From: Mycobacterium sp. KBS0706 | GTDB lineage: Bacteria > Pseudomonadota > Alphaproteobacteria > DSM-16000 > Inquilinaceae | Assembly (NCBI RefSeq): GCF_005938675.2 | Contig: NZ_VCCH02000022.1 | Location: 38,322 to 102,321 of the forward strand | Length of the DNA stretch: 64,000 nucleotides | Direction: 5' to 3' | In this document: piece after piece, positions 28,462-36,804 of the stretch | Layout of the letters: each line of letters begins with the position of its first letter | Position numbering within the stretch: the first letter of the stretch is position 1 | Notes under the pieces: model-generated | The model's input: the letters and a program-made list of their open reading frames with translations, nothing else | Told to the model about the DNA's origin: nothing | Database searches by the model: none | Program-made: the position numbers and the translations under genes

Positions 28462-28923
28462 TCAGGCGCTATCCTGCAGCCGATCCCGGATCATTGCCTT
28501 CAAGGCCGGTTCACTACCGGCGTCGCGGACCAGTTCCACCCACAGCCCCGGGCGGCAGAAGGCCGGGATCATGTCCGGAATCTCTTCCGCCGGGATGTCC
28601 TGCCCGCGTGCGAACCGGATCAGATCATCCAACAGCGTCAATCGCTGGTGTGGCTGCACCCCATGGGTGCCATCGATCTGCACCGCCCGGGCTGCGGCCC
28701 AGTCGAAGCCGTCGATCTTGCCGCCATGGCTGAGATGGTTGCGGGCGTTGTAAACTTCCCACTGCCGATCCCGCGCGTTCGGGCACAGCGCCGCCAGCAG
28801 CGTCCGCATGTCGTCGCAGTCGCTCGCTTCCTGGGCTTCCGGCGGCAGGCTGTCGATGATCGTAATGGCATAGGCGAGGGCGCGGACGATGATGTGATGA
28901 TCGCGGCCGGTGATGTCGGTCAT
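28462..28923 (-). CDS. Hypothetical element protein
   Basis: 153 residues from the ATG at 28923, with AGGGAAA 5-11 nt upstream. Mixed alpha/beta, with two parts: an N-terminal helical region (IIVRALAYAITIIDSLP) with WEVYNARNHLSHGG, and a C-terminal region with LLDDLIRFARGQDIPAEEIPDMIP. No signal peptide or membrane helix. It lies between the AT-rich membrane protein and the integrase gene on the same strand, with normal high-GC composition, so it is probably an ordinary element gene rather than recent cargo. Not recognised. Confidence 0.65.
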   Translation of the reverse strand: MTDITGRDHHIIVRALAYAITIIDSLPPEAQEASDCDDMRTLLAALCPNARDRQWEVYNARNHLSHGGKIDGFDWAAARAVQIDGTHGVQPHQRLTLLDDLIRFARGQDIPAEEIPDMIPAFCRPGLWVELVRDAGSEPALKAMIRDRLQDSA

Positions 28924-29201
28924 GGCGTTTCCCTGTCTGTCGATCGTCGCTGCACTACGCCGAGGGCCGCCGACGCATCGCCCCGAGAGGAAAGGCAGCA
29001 CAGCCCAAGCTTCTGGGCAATGGGATATTGTTGGTCCGTGACGACTATTGTGGTCTCTGACGAAGGCCACCCCGACTTATAGTTCACAAATCTGTGACCT
29101 AGATTTCGGTCGGCAAATAATGGTCAGGATCGTAAAACCCCAGGCGCCGGGCCGATGACAGCGCCGCCTACCGCGCCGGCCCGCCCGTCAAGCCGGGGCT
29201 G

Positions 29202-30488
29202 TCAGGCCGCATCCCTGGCCGGCTGCTGTTCGCCGCCCACGGCCACAATCTGCATGACCCGCTGCCCCCAGGCATCGAGGGCGGCGATACGCTCGGCCTC
29301 GAATTCGAAGGTCTCATAGTGCCCGCGCACGCCGCGCCGGCTTTCGCCGACATGGGCCAAGGCACGGTCCCGCACGTCCTGCGGTACGCCGAGCGCGGCA
29401 AGGCCGCTTGAGAACGTGCGACGCAGATCATGCCAGACCCATGGCAGCACCCGCCGCGGCACATCATCCACCACCGCCAACACCGGCCGGCCCTCGTCCG
29501 CGGCAAGGCGCTCGACTTCGGCATCAAGCCTAACCCGGAAGTCGGACCAGTCGTTGAGCGGCCGGCGCCCGGTGGCCGAGAAGGGCCAATCCTTCGCCGC
29601 CTCGACCCGAGGCCGCAGGATCGCCAGCGTCGGCCCACTGAGCGGCACGAAATGCTCGACCCCGTTCTTGGCCCGCTCTGCCGGAATGATCCAACGGGCG
29701 CCGTCGAGGTCCGCCTCGGCCTTGGGCATTTCGCCGACTTCATCGCGGCGGGCGCCGGTCAGGGCCAGCACCTTGACCGCATCGGCATAGGGACCGCCGA
29801 GACTGGTGCAGGCGCGCCAGATCAGGCGCAATTCCCAGGGCTGCGGCGTGCGCTCGCGACTGCGGCGCTCTTCCTTCGGCTTGACCCGCCGCCACATCGC
29901 CACGTCCACCCCTTCGTGGTCCGCGACCCAATCCAGGAAGGTTTGCACCCGCCGGGCCAGAAGGTCGGCCGCGACCTTGGCGCCGCGGTCCCGCACGCCG
30001 TCGCGCAACTCGACCAGATCGGCCCGCGTCAGACTGGCCAGCGGCCGATCCTTCCAGGCCGGCAGCATGTCCACCTTCAAGGTCCGGGCGATTTCGGGAC
30101 CGGACCGCAGCCGGGCCAGTTTCTCGGCCTCGTAGCGGTCGAACGCCCAGCCGACCGTGCCCTTGACCGGCCCGGCCGCGGCTTGCGCCCCCCTGCGGCT
30201 CTTGCGCTTGCGGTGGGTGTCCGCGACCGGCTTGCGCTGGTGCTTGCCGGTCAACAGAATGTCCGCCGCCGCTTGCCGCGCCGCCTCTTCGGCCCAGACC
30301 CCGAAGGGGCCGATCGTGACCCGCTTCGGCTTGGCGCCCTTGGCCGGGCGGTACTGCGCCAGGAACACCCGCCCGCCAGCCGGCGTCACCTTGCAGCCAT
30401 AGCCGATCAGTTGATCATCCCAGACCAGATAGTCCTTCGCCGCCGGCTTCAGCTTCGGCATCATCGTCTTCGACAGGGTGGCGCGCAT
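29202..30488 (-). CDS. int: Tyrosine recombinase/integrase
   Basis: 428 residues, DUF4102-type integrase of prophages and islands. The N-terminal domain has LIGYGCKVTPAGGRVFLAQYR, the core-binding domain follows near 110-210, and the catalytic domain has R247 (TGARRDE), K274 (ERAKNG), H353 and R356 (WHDLRRTF), H379 (LAHVGES) and the nucleophile Y391 (GHYE). All catalytic residues are intact, so excision and integration should be possible. It is transcribed inward from the right end; AGCATTC motifs are immediately upstream and may be its own binding sites. Confidence 0.93.
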   Translation of the reverse strand: MRATLSKTMMPKLKPAAKDYLVWDDQLIGYGCKVTPAGGRVFLAQYRPAKGAKPKRVTIGPFGVWAEEAARQAAADILLTGKHQRKPVADTHRKRKSRRGAQAAAGPVKGTVGWAFDRYEAEKLARLRSGPEIARTLKVDMLPAWKDRPLASLTRADLVELRDGVRDRGAKVAADLLARRVQTFLDWVADHEGVDVAMWRRVKPKEERRSRERTPQPWELRLIWRACTSLGGPYADAVKVLALTGARRDEVGEMPKAEADLDGARWIIPAERAKNGVEHFVPLSGPTLAILRPRVEAAKDWPFSATGRRPLNDWSDFRVRLDAEVERLAADEGRPVLAVVDDVPRRVLPWVWHDLRRTFSSGLAALGVPQDVRDRALAHVGESRRGVRGHYETFEFEAERIAALDAWGQRVMQIVAVGGEQQPARDAA

Positions 30489-30503
30489 GGCAGCCTCGTG
30501 ATT

Positions 30504-30536
30504 GAATGCTAGCCCCTAGTTAGCATTCCGAATGCT
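30504..30536. repeat. Right-end AGCATTC motifs (candidate attR or integrase sites)
   Basis: Three copies: GAATGCT at 30504-30510, AGCATTC at 30522-30528 and GAATGCT at 30530-30536. The last two form the perfect palindrome AGCATTCCGAATGCT. They cover the integrase promoter region and mirror the two copies at the left end of the element. Confidence 0.5.
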
Positions 30537-30710
30537 GGTTTACCAGTGTCCGCGCCTGCCCCTTCCTGGCCATTCATGACCACACCGAAATGCGATCTAA
30601 CACCTTGATATGGCTCAGTAATGTCTGCTTCCGTCCTATCCTGTCCGGTCCTGTCGCAATCGTTCCCGCCTTTTCCCCGAGGAGAGGGGAAACAAGGAGC
30701 CGCGCCCGTA

Positions 30711-30778
30711 CACCTCTCCTTGGGGAGAGGTCGAAATCGCCCAGCGATTTCGGGTGAGGGGGCGGTTCAGGACCGCCC
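30711..30778. repeat. Interspersed hairpin repeat in the spacer right of the element
   Basis: Chained inverted repeats: CCTCTCC/GGGGAGAGG, CGAAATCGC/GCGATTTCG and GCGGTTC-AG-GACCGC, in the order CTCTCC..GGTCG..GGGTGAGGGG typical of the repeat family also seen at 20301. The remainder of the 30541-30790 gap shows no gene. Confidence 0.55.
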
Positions 30779-30790
30779 GCCCCTGCGGGA

Positions 30791-32590
30791 TCAGAACGCT
30801 TCGGCCTCCAGCGCCATCAGCGGCGCCTTGCCGGCCATGATCTGGATGAACAGCGAGCCGGTCTCCGGCAGCATGCGCTGGATGAAGAAGCGTGCCGTCT
30901 TCAGCTTGGCGTCGTAGAAGCCGGCGCGGTCGCCCGCATCCGGCGCCTTTTCCAGCGCCACCTTGGCCATCCGCGCCCACATCCAGCCCAGCGCCACCAG
31001 GGCGAACAGCTTGAGGTAGTCGGACGATGCGGCGCCGGCCTCCTCCGGGTCCTTCAGGCCCTTCTGGGCGATCCAGGCGGTGGCCTGCTGCAGCTTGCCG
31101 AAGGCCTTGGCCAGCGGGCCTACGAACTCCAGCATCGCCTCGTCCTCCGCCGCCTCGCGGATGAAGGCGTCGACCGGGTGGAAGAAGCTGCGCAGCAGCC
31201 TTCCCATGTCCTGCGGCATCTTGCGGCCGACCAGGTCCAGCGCCTGGATGCCGTTGGCGCCCTCATAGATCTGGAAGATGCGGGCGTCGCGGACGAACTG
31301 CTCCATCCCCGATTCGCGGATATAGCCGTGACCGCCCAGCACCTGCTGCGACCGGACCGCGACCTCCAGCCCCATATCGGTGAAATAGGCCTTGAGGATC
31401 GGCGTCATCAGCGACACGAAATCGTTGGCATTCTGCCGGGCTGCCGGGTCGGGGTGCCTGGTGTAGAGGTCGATGTTCATGCCGACCAGGTAGCCCAGCG
31501 CCCGCGCGCCCTCGGCGAAGGCCCTACCGGTCAGCAGGTTCTTGCGCACATCCGGGTGGACGATGATCGGGTCGGCCGGCTTGTCCGGCGCCTTCGGGCC
31601 GGACAGGGCGCGGCCCTGCAGCCGGTCCTTGGCATAGGCCACGGCGTTCTGGTAGGCGACCTCGGCGATGCCCAGTCCCTGCATGGCGACGCCGAGCCGG
31701 GCGGTGTTCATCATCACGAACATCGCCCGCATGCCCTTGTGCTTCTCGCCGACCAGCCAGCCGGTGGCGCCGTCGAGATTCATCACGCAGGTGGCCGAGG
31801 CCTTGATGCCCATCTTGTGCTCGATCGAGCCGCAGGCGATGCCATTGCGCGCCCCGGCGACGACCACCCCGCCCTCCTCCTTCGGCAGGAATTTCGGCAC
31901 CACGAACAGGCTGATGCCCTTGATGCCCGCCGGGGCGTCGGGCAGCCGCGCCAGGACCAGATGGATGATGTTCTCGGTCAGGTCGTGCTCGCCGGCCGAG
32001 ATGAAGATCTTGGTGCCGGTGATGCTGTAGGTGTCATCGCCGGCCGGCTCCGCCCTGGTGCGGATCAGGCCGAGATCGGTGCCGCAATGCGGCTCGGTCA
32101 GGCACATGGTGCCGGACCAGCTGCCGCCGGCCAGCTTCGGCAGGTAGGTCGCCTTCTGCCGGTCGTCGCCATAGGCCGCGAGCGCGTTGTAGGCGCCCTG
32201 CGACAGGCCGGGATACATGCCGAAGGAGGAGTTGGCGGAGGACAGCACCTCCTCGATCACGACATTCACCGCCTTGGGCATGCCCTGGCCCCCGAAGGCC
32301 GGGTCGGCGGACAGGCCGGTCCAGCCGCCCTCGGCGAAGGTGCGGTAGGCTTCCTTGAAGCCCTTGGGCGTGTAGACCACGCCGTTCTCGAAGCGGCAGC
32401 CCTCCTCGTCGCCCGGCTGGTTCAAGGGCGCCAGCTCGGTCTCGGCCAGGCGCGCCGCCTCCTCCAGGATGGCGTCGACGGTGTCGGGCGTCGCCTCCTC
32501 ATAGCCGGGCAGCTGGGCGAGCCGGTCGGCGTCCAGCAGCTCGTGCAGCACGAAGCGGATGTCGTCGAGCGGAACCTTGTAGCTGGGCAT
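30791..32590 (-). CDS. Acyl-CoA dehydrogenase (DmdC/FadE-like, ~600 aa)
   Basis: 599 residues, the long acyl-CoA dehydrogenase form with a C-terminal extension. Signatures: GGWTGLSADPAFGGQG, MCLTEPHCGTDLG (FAD-adjacent), YSITGTKIFISAGEHD, VLGGHGYIRESGMEQFVRDARIFQIYEGANGIQALDLVGR near the end of the core with the catalytic Glu context. It introduces the 2,3-double bond into acyl-CoA in the cytosol. Last gene of the leftward beta-oxidation cluster; 12 nt downstream of the FadB-like gene. The substrate could be a fatty acyl-CoA or a 3-methylthiopropionyl-type CoA. Confidence 0.9.
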   Translation of the reverse strand: MPSYKVPLDDIRFVLHELLDADRLAQLPGYEEATPDTVDAILEEAARLAETELAPLNQPGDEEGCRFENGVVYTPKGFKEAYRTFAEGGWTGLSADPAFGGQGMPKAVNVVIEEVLSSANSSFGMYPGLSQGAYNALAAYGDDRQKATYLPKLAGGSWSGTMCLTEPHCGTDLGLIRTRAEPAGDDTYSITGTKIFISAGEHDLTENIIHLVLARLPDAPAGIKGISLFVVPKFLPKEEGGVVVAGARNGIACGSIEHKMGIKASATCVMNLDGATGWLVGEKHKGMRAMFVMMNTARLGVAMQGLGIAEVAYQNAVAYAKDRLQGRALSGPKAPDKPADPIIVHPDVRKNLLTGRAFAEGARALGYLVGMNIDLYTRHPDPAARQNANDFVSLMTPILKAYFTDMGLEVAVRSQQVLGGHGYIRESGMEQFVRDARIFQIYEGANGIQALDLVGRKMPQDMGRLLRSFFHPVDAFIREAAEDEAMLEFVGPLAKAFGKLQQATAWIAQKGLKDPEEAGAASSDYLKLFALVALGWMWARMAKVALEKAPDAGDRAGFYDAKLKTARFFIQRMLPETGSLFIQIMAGKAPLMALEAEAF

Positions 32591-32602
32591 CGTCAGATCC
32601 TC

Positions 32603-34933
32603 TCAGTTCCGCAGCGGCTTGCCGGTGGCCAGCATGTGCTCGACCCGGGCGATGGTGCCGGGGGCCCGGACCAGCGTGGTGAAGGCCTCGCGCTCCAGCG
32701 CCAGCACATCGTCCTCGGTCAGCATCTCGGTGATTTCGGTGTCGCCGCCGGATAGCACGGTCGCCAGCTTGTCGGAGACGACGATGTCGTAGGGCGTCGC
32801 CTTGCCGCTGCGGGCCAGGTCGGCGACCGCCAGGGCCAGCGCGGTGCGCGCGGTCGGGCCCGGCAGCCGGATCTCCTCGGCCGGCTTGGGCGGCTGGTAG
32901 CCTTCGGCCATGGCGAGCGCGCGGGCCTTGGCGTCGGCCAGGAGGCGGTCGCGGTTCATGGTGATGCCGTCATTCGGCCGGAAATACAGCAACTCCTTGG
33001 CCTCGAAGGCCGATTTCGCCACCCGGGCGGTGCCGATGGTCTCGAACACCTGCCCGATCGGCGGCATCGGCCCGCCGGGACGCTTCGGCTGGCCATAGGC
33101 GCGCAGCAGCATCTCCTTGCAGCCGCCCCAGCCGGGGATCAGCCCGACGCCGACCTCGACCAGGCCGCAATAGGTCTCGGCATGGGCCTGGATCGCGGCC
33201 GCGTGCAGCAGGATCTCGCAGCCGCCGCCCAGCGCCATGCCCGAGGGCGCGGCCACGGTCGGGAACGGCGCGAATTTCAGCGCCTTGTACGCATCCTGCC
33301 CGCCCTTCACCAAGGCCTCGATCTGCGGCCACAGGGCGATGTTGATGCCGAACAGGGCGAGGCCGAGATTGGCGCCGACCGAGAAATTGGTGCCCTCGTT
33401 GTAGATCACCATCGCCTTGTATTTGGTGGCGGTGATGCGGATCGCCTCGCCCAGCAGCGCCATGGTCTGGTCGTCGAGGCTGTTCATCTTCGAGATGAAC
33501 TCGAAGCAGGTGACGCCGTCGCCGATGTCCCACAGCGCCGCCGAGCCGTTCCGGGCGATCGGCTTGGCGGTCCGCTTGATGTCGGCCAGCAGCAGCACCC
33601 CGTCCGGCCGCTTCACCTCGGCATAGTCGCCGCCGGTGGTCAGGTATTGCAGCTTGCCGTCCTGGACCCGGTAGAAGCTGCGGCCCTGGGCGGACTTCAG
33701 CAGCGCCGGCACCGGCTTGCCCTGGCTCTCCAGCCAGCCGATCAGCCAGTCGGCGCCGACCTGGTCGATCAGCTCGAACGGGCCGAAGCTCCAATTGTAG
33801 CCGAGGCGCATGGCCTCATCGACCGCCACCACCGTGTCAGCGATCTGCGGCACCAGCCCGGCGGCGTAGGACAGGGTCTGGCCCAGCACCCGGGCGGCGT
33901 ATTGGCCGGTCTTGTCGTCGAAGGCGACCAGCGCCTTCAGCCCGCCGCTGCGGGCGGCGTCGACGCTGTCCAGCTTCGGCTTCTCCGACTTCGCCCAGGC
34001 GCCGGACTTCAGGTCGATGCTCTCCTTCACCCGGGCACCGTCGGCGGCCTTGCTGAGGCGGTAGAAGCCGCCCTTGCCCTTGCGGCCGGTGTAGCCCTCG
34101 GCGATCAGCGTCTCGATCGCCGGCTCGACCCGGTAGATCTCGCGATACCCGTCATCCTTGGGCAGGGTCGCCAGCAGGCTCTTGGCGATATGCGGCATCA
34201 GGTCGAGCCCGACCAGGTCGATCAGCCCGAACACCCCGGTCTTCGGCACGCCCATCGGCCGGCCGGCCACCGCATCCGCCTCCTCCACCGTCAGGCCGAG
34301 GTCGAAGGCGGCGTTGACCGCCGACTGGATCCAGTAGGTGCCGATGCGGTTGGCGATGAAGCCTGGCGTGTCCTTGCAGTCGACCACGCCCTTGCCGAGG
34401 CGGAGATCGGCGAAGCCGCGGATGGCGGCCACCAGCGCCGGATCGGTCTCCGGCCCGGTCACCAGCTCCAGGAGGCGCATGTAGCGCGGCGGGTTGAAGA
34501 AATGGGTGATCAGGAAGCCGCGCCGGAACGCCTCGGACCGGCCCTCGGTCAGGATCGCCAGCGGGATGGTCGAGGTGTTGGAGGAGACGGCCGCACCGGG
34601 CTTCATCACCTTTTCGATCCGGGCGTAGAGGTCCTGCTTGACCGCCGGATCCTCCAGCACCGCCTCGACGATCCAGTCGCAGCCGGCCAGCTTGCCGAGG
34701 TCGTCCTCGGTGTTGCCGGGGGTGACCAGCTTCGCCGCCGCCTTCGACATGAAGGGCGCCGGGTCGGCCTTGGCCATGCGCGCCAGCGCGCCCTCGGCCA
34801 CCGCGTTCCGGTTGGTCGCGCCTTTCGGCACGATGTCGAGCAGCAGCACCTGCACGCCGGCATTGGCGAAATGCGCCGCGATGCCGCTGCCCATCACGCC
34901 CGCGCCGATCACCGCGACTTGCTTGATGTCCAT
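32603..34933 (-). CDS. 3-hydroxyacyl-CoA dehydrogenase/enoyl-CoA hydratase fusion (FadB-like)
   Basis: 776 residues. Domain order is dehydrogenase first: NAD motif VIGAGVMGSGIAAHFANAG, VSSNTSTIPLA, THFFNPPRYMRLLELV, CKDTPGFIANRIGTYW; then a second 3HCDH helical domain; then a crotonase-like domain from ~residue 440 with NEGTNFSVGANL and MALGGGCEILLHA forming the oxyanion hole. It would hydrate enoyl-CoA and oxidise 3-hydroxyacyl-CoA. This order (dehydrogenase-hydratase) is the one common in alphaproteobacteria, the reverse of E. coli FadB. Co-transcribed with the thiolase and acyl-CoA dehydrogenase. Confidence 0.92.
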   Translation of the reverse strand: MDIKQVAVIGAGVMGSGIAAHFANAGVQVLLLDIVPKGATNRNAVAEGALARMAKADPAPFMSKAAAKLVTPGNTEDDLGKLAGCDWIVEAVLEDPAVKQDLYARIEKVMKPGAAVSSNTSTIPLAILTEGRSEAFRRGFLITHFFNPPRYMRLLELVTGPETDPALVAAIRGFADLRLGKGVVDCKDTPGFIANRIGTYWIQSAVNAAFDLGLTVEEADAVAGRPMGVPKTGVFGLIDLVGLDLMPHIAKSLLATLPKDDGYREIYRVEPAIETLIAEGYTGRKGKGGFYRLSKAADGARVKESIDLKSGAWAKSEKPKLDSVDAARSGGLKALVAFDDKTGQYAARVLGQTLSYAAGLVPQIADTVVAVDEAMRLGYNWSFGPFELIDQVGADWLIGWLESQGKPVPALLKSAQGRSFYRVQDGKLQYLTTGGDYAEVKRPDGVLLLADIKRTAKPIARNGSAALWDIGDGVTCFEFISKMNSLDDQTMALLGEAIRITATKYKAMVIYNEGTNFSVGANLGLALFGINIALWPQIEALVKGGQDAYKALKFAPFPTVAAPSGMALGGGCEILLHAAAIQAHAETYCGLVEVGVGLIPGWGGCKEMLLRAYGQPKRPGGPMPPIGQVFETIGTARVAKSAFEAKELLYFRPNDGITMNRDRLLADAKARALAMAEGYQPPKPAEEIRLPGPTARTALALAVADLARSGKATPYDIVVSDKLATVLSGGDTEITEMLTEDDVLALEREAFTTLVRAPGTIARVEHMLATGKPLRN

Positions 34934-34980
34934 GGTCTCAGCTCCCTGGTGCCGCGTCCTCCGTCATCTCCTCTCTGCCC

Positions 34981-35053
34981 GTCATCCCCGCGAAAGCGGG
35001 GATCTCCTGAAGACCCGGATGGCCCGACGAGATTCCCGCTTTCGCGGGAATGA
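34981..35053. repeat. Interspersed palindromic repeat, GTCATTCCCGCGAAAGCGGG type
   Basis: Left arm GTCATCCCCGCGAAAGCGGG (34981-35000), right arm CCCGCTTTCGCGGGAATGAC (35034-35053), separated by a less-conserved middle with GATCTC/GAGATT. A well-known repeat design in proteobacterial spacers; it lies between the thiolase and FadB-like genes. Confidence 0.85.
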
Positions 35054-35093
35054 CGAGGAAGGGATGGGGTGCGCGGACGTCGTCTCGTTGTGG

Positions 35094-36233
35094 TCAGGCG
35101 GCCTCGAGCACCGTGGCGATGCCCTGGCCGCCGCCGATGCACATGGTGGCGAGGGCCAGATGCTTGCCCTCCCGCTTCAGGATCGACGCGGCCTTGCCGG
35201 TGATCCGGGCGCCGGAGGCGCCGAGCGGGTGGCCAAGCGCGATGGCGCCGCCGTCGATGTTGGTCCTGGCCCAGTCCAGCTCGAGGTCGCGGCCGACCGC
35301 CAGCGCCTGGGCGGCGAAGGCCTCGTTCAGCTCGACCACGTCGATGTCGCCGATCGTCAGCCCGGCGCGCTTCAGCGCCTTGCGGCTGGCACCGACCGGG
35401 CCGATGCCCATGATCTCCGGCGCGCAGCCCGACACCGCGATCGACTTGATCCGGGCCAGGATCGGCAGCCCCGCCGCCTTGGCGAAAGCCTCGCTGGTCA
35501 CCAGCGTCGCCGAGGCGCCGTCGGTCAGCGGGCTGGAGGTGCCGGCGGTGACCGTGCCGTTCTGGTCGAAGGCCGGCTTCAGCCCGGACAGGCCTTCCTG
35601 GCTGGTGTCCGGGCGGATGGTGCCGTCGCGGTCGACCGTGCCGTCCCTGGTCGCGATCGCCACAACCTCGCCGGCGAAGCGGCCCTCGGCCCAGGCCTTG
35701 GCCGCCCGCTGCTGCGAGCGGATGGCGAAGTCCTGCTGGCTTTCGCGGGTGATCTGATACTTCACCGCCAGGTTCTCGGCGGTCACGCCCATGTTGAAAT
35801 AGGCCTGCGGCATCTCGGCCGCCAGCTTCGGGTTCGGCGCCGGGTTGAAGCCCATCATCGGCACCCGGGTCATGCTCTCGACCCCGGCGCACAGAAAGGC
35901 CTCGCCCGCGCCCATCTGGATCGCGCCAGCGGCCTGGTGGATCGCCTGCATCGACGAGCCGCAGTAGCGGTTGACGGTGACGCCGCCGACCGATTGCGGC
36001 AGCCCGGCCAGGAACACGACCATGCGGGCCATGTTGAAGCCCTGCTCGCCCTCCGGGAAGGCGCAGCCGAGGATCAAATCCTCGATCGCCTCGGGGTCGA
36101 CCTTGGTCTCGGCGACCAGCGCCTTGATCACGTCGGCGACCAGGTCGTCGGGCCGCACCCGGCGCAGGTCACCCTTATTGGCGAAGTGATGCGGCGACCG
36201 CTTGAACCCGGCGATGACGACGCTCTTGTCCAT
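35094..36233 (-). CDS. Acetyl-CoA C-acyltransferase (thiolase, FadA-like)
   Basis: 379 residues. The acylated cysteine is C91 in VNRYCGSSMQA, and the C-terminal His and Cys are in GGAIALGHPLGASGAR and MCIGGGQGIA. NEAFAAQAL is also present. Pairs functionally with the FadB-like gene 160 nt downstream to complete beta-oxidation by releasing acetyl-CoA. It follows the MerR regulator by 59 nt and is likely under its control. Confidence 0.93.
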   Translation of the reverse strand: MDKSVVIAGFKRSPHHFANKGDLRRVRPDDLVADVIKALVAETKVDPEAIEDLILGCAFPEGEQGFNMARMVVFLAGLPQSVGGVTVNRYCGSSMQAIHQAAGAIQMGAGEAFLCAGVESMTRVPMMGFNPAPNPKLAAEMPQAYFNMGVTAENLAVKYQITRESQQDFAIRSQQRAAKAWAEGRFAGEVVAIATRDGTVDRDGTIRPDTSQEGLSGLKPAFDQNGTVTAGTSSPLTDGASATLVTSEAFAKAAGLPILARIKSIAVSGCAPEIMGIGPVGASRKALKRAGLTIGDIDVVELNEAFAAQALAVGRDLELDWARTNIDGGAIALGHPLGASGARITGKAASILKREGKHLALATMCIGGGQGIATVLEAA

Positions 36234-36292
36234 GGTGGTCTCAGGCTCCTCAGATTTTCTTGTCGCGGGCGCGCCCGCGGATGGGCGGCGGC

Positions 36293-36718
36293 TCAGCCTT
36301 CCGGCAGCGCGCCTTCCCGCTTCAGGAAACCGACGATCTCGTCCTCGATGCCCTTGAGGTCCTCGATCGTCTGCTGCACGTCGACCAGCTGGGTCTCGAG
36401 GGCGGCGCGCCGCGCCCGGGCGCGGCCGAGGAAATAGGACATCTGCCCGACCTGACCGTGCTCGCGGTCATAGAGGTCGAGGAACTCCCGGATCTCGGCC
36501 AGGGAGAAGCCGAGGCGCTTGCCGCGGCAGATCAGCGCCAGCCGAGCCCGGTCGCGATGGCTGTAGATGCGGGTCAGGCCGGCGCGCTCGGGCGACAGCA
36601 GGCCTTCGTCCTCATAGAACCGGATGCTGCGCGGGGTGATGTCGAAGGCCGCGGCGAGATCGCCGATCGAATAGCTGCGCTGCTCGACTTCCGCCTTCTC
36701 CCTGATGCCCGCCTCCAT
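36293..36718 (-). CDS. MerR family regulator, LiuR-like
   Basis: 141 residues. The N-terminal MerR HTH is YSIGDLAAAFDITPRSIRFYEDEGLLSPERAG followed by the wing TRIYSHRDRARLALICRGKRLGFSLAEI; a helical dimerisation domain follows with no metal-binding Cys. The ICRGKRLGFSLAEIREFLDLY block is characteristic of LiuR-type regulators of branched-chain amino acid and fatty acid degradation. A palindromic operator lies 35 nt before its start. It heads the thiolase/FadB/acyl-CoA dehydrogenase unit. Confidence 0.88.
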   Translation of the reverse strand: MEAGIREKAEVEQRSYSIGDLAAAFDITPRSIRFYEDEGLLSPERAGLTRIYSHRDRARLALICRGKRLGFSLAEIREFLDLYDREHGQVGQMSYFLGRARARRAALETQLVDVQQTIEDLKGIEDEIVGFLKREGALPEG

Positions 36719-36752
36719 GGCGCTCTGCCTCCGACCGCGTCACTGCATGCCG

Positions 36753-36768
36753 TTTACGTAAACGTAAA
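36753..36768. promoter_or_regulatory. LiuR-type palindromic operator
   Basis: TTTACGTAAACGTAAA, i.e. TTTACGT and ACGTAAA inverted around AA. This agrees with known LiuR-type operators in proteobacteria. It lies in the spacer between the fatty acid-CoA ligase gene end and the merR start, so the regulator likely controls itself and the genes after it. Confidence 0.75.
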
Positions 36769-36804
36769 GTACCGCAGCCCGAGACCCGGGTCAATCGGCA
36801 GCGC

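Larger units (their letters stand above)
20398..30538. mobile_element. Integrated phage satellite / mini-prophage (~10.1 kb)
   Basis: A compact island with integrase, AlpA/excisionase-like protein, primase, RepA-like ATPase, a repeat cluster resembling an origin, HK97 capsid protein, carbohydrate-binding-like protein, P27 small terminase and AT-rich cargo. It lacks portal, large terminase, protease, tail and lysis genes. It is inserted between two chromosomal genes of acyl-CoA metabolism on the same strand. The proposed ends are marked by AGCATTC motifs (two at the left, three at the right), including a common 10-mer TTAGCATTCC at 20414-20423 and 30520-30529. The exact att core is not proven, so limits are approximate. 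Confidence 0.75.

Noticed and set aside
20398..30538. 9-bp inverted ends CCAGCATTC/GAATGCTGG read as transposon terminal repeats
   Set aside because: The element has a tyrosine integrase and no transposase; the motif is better seen as recombinase-binding sites.
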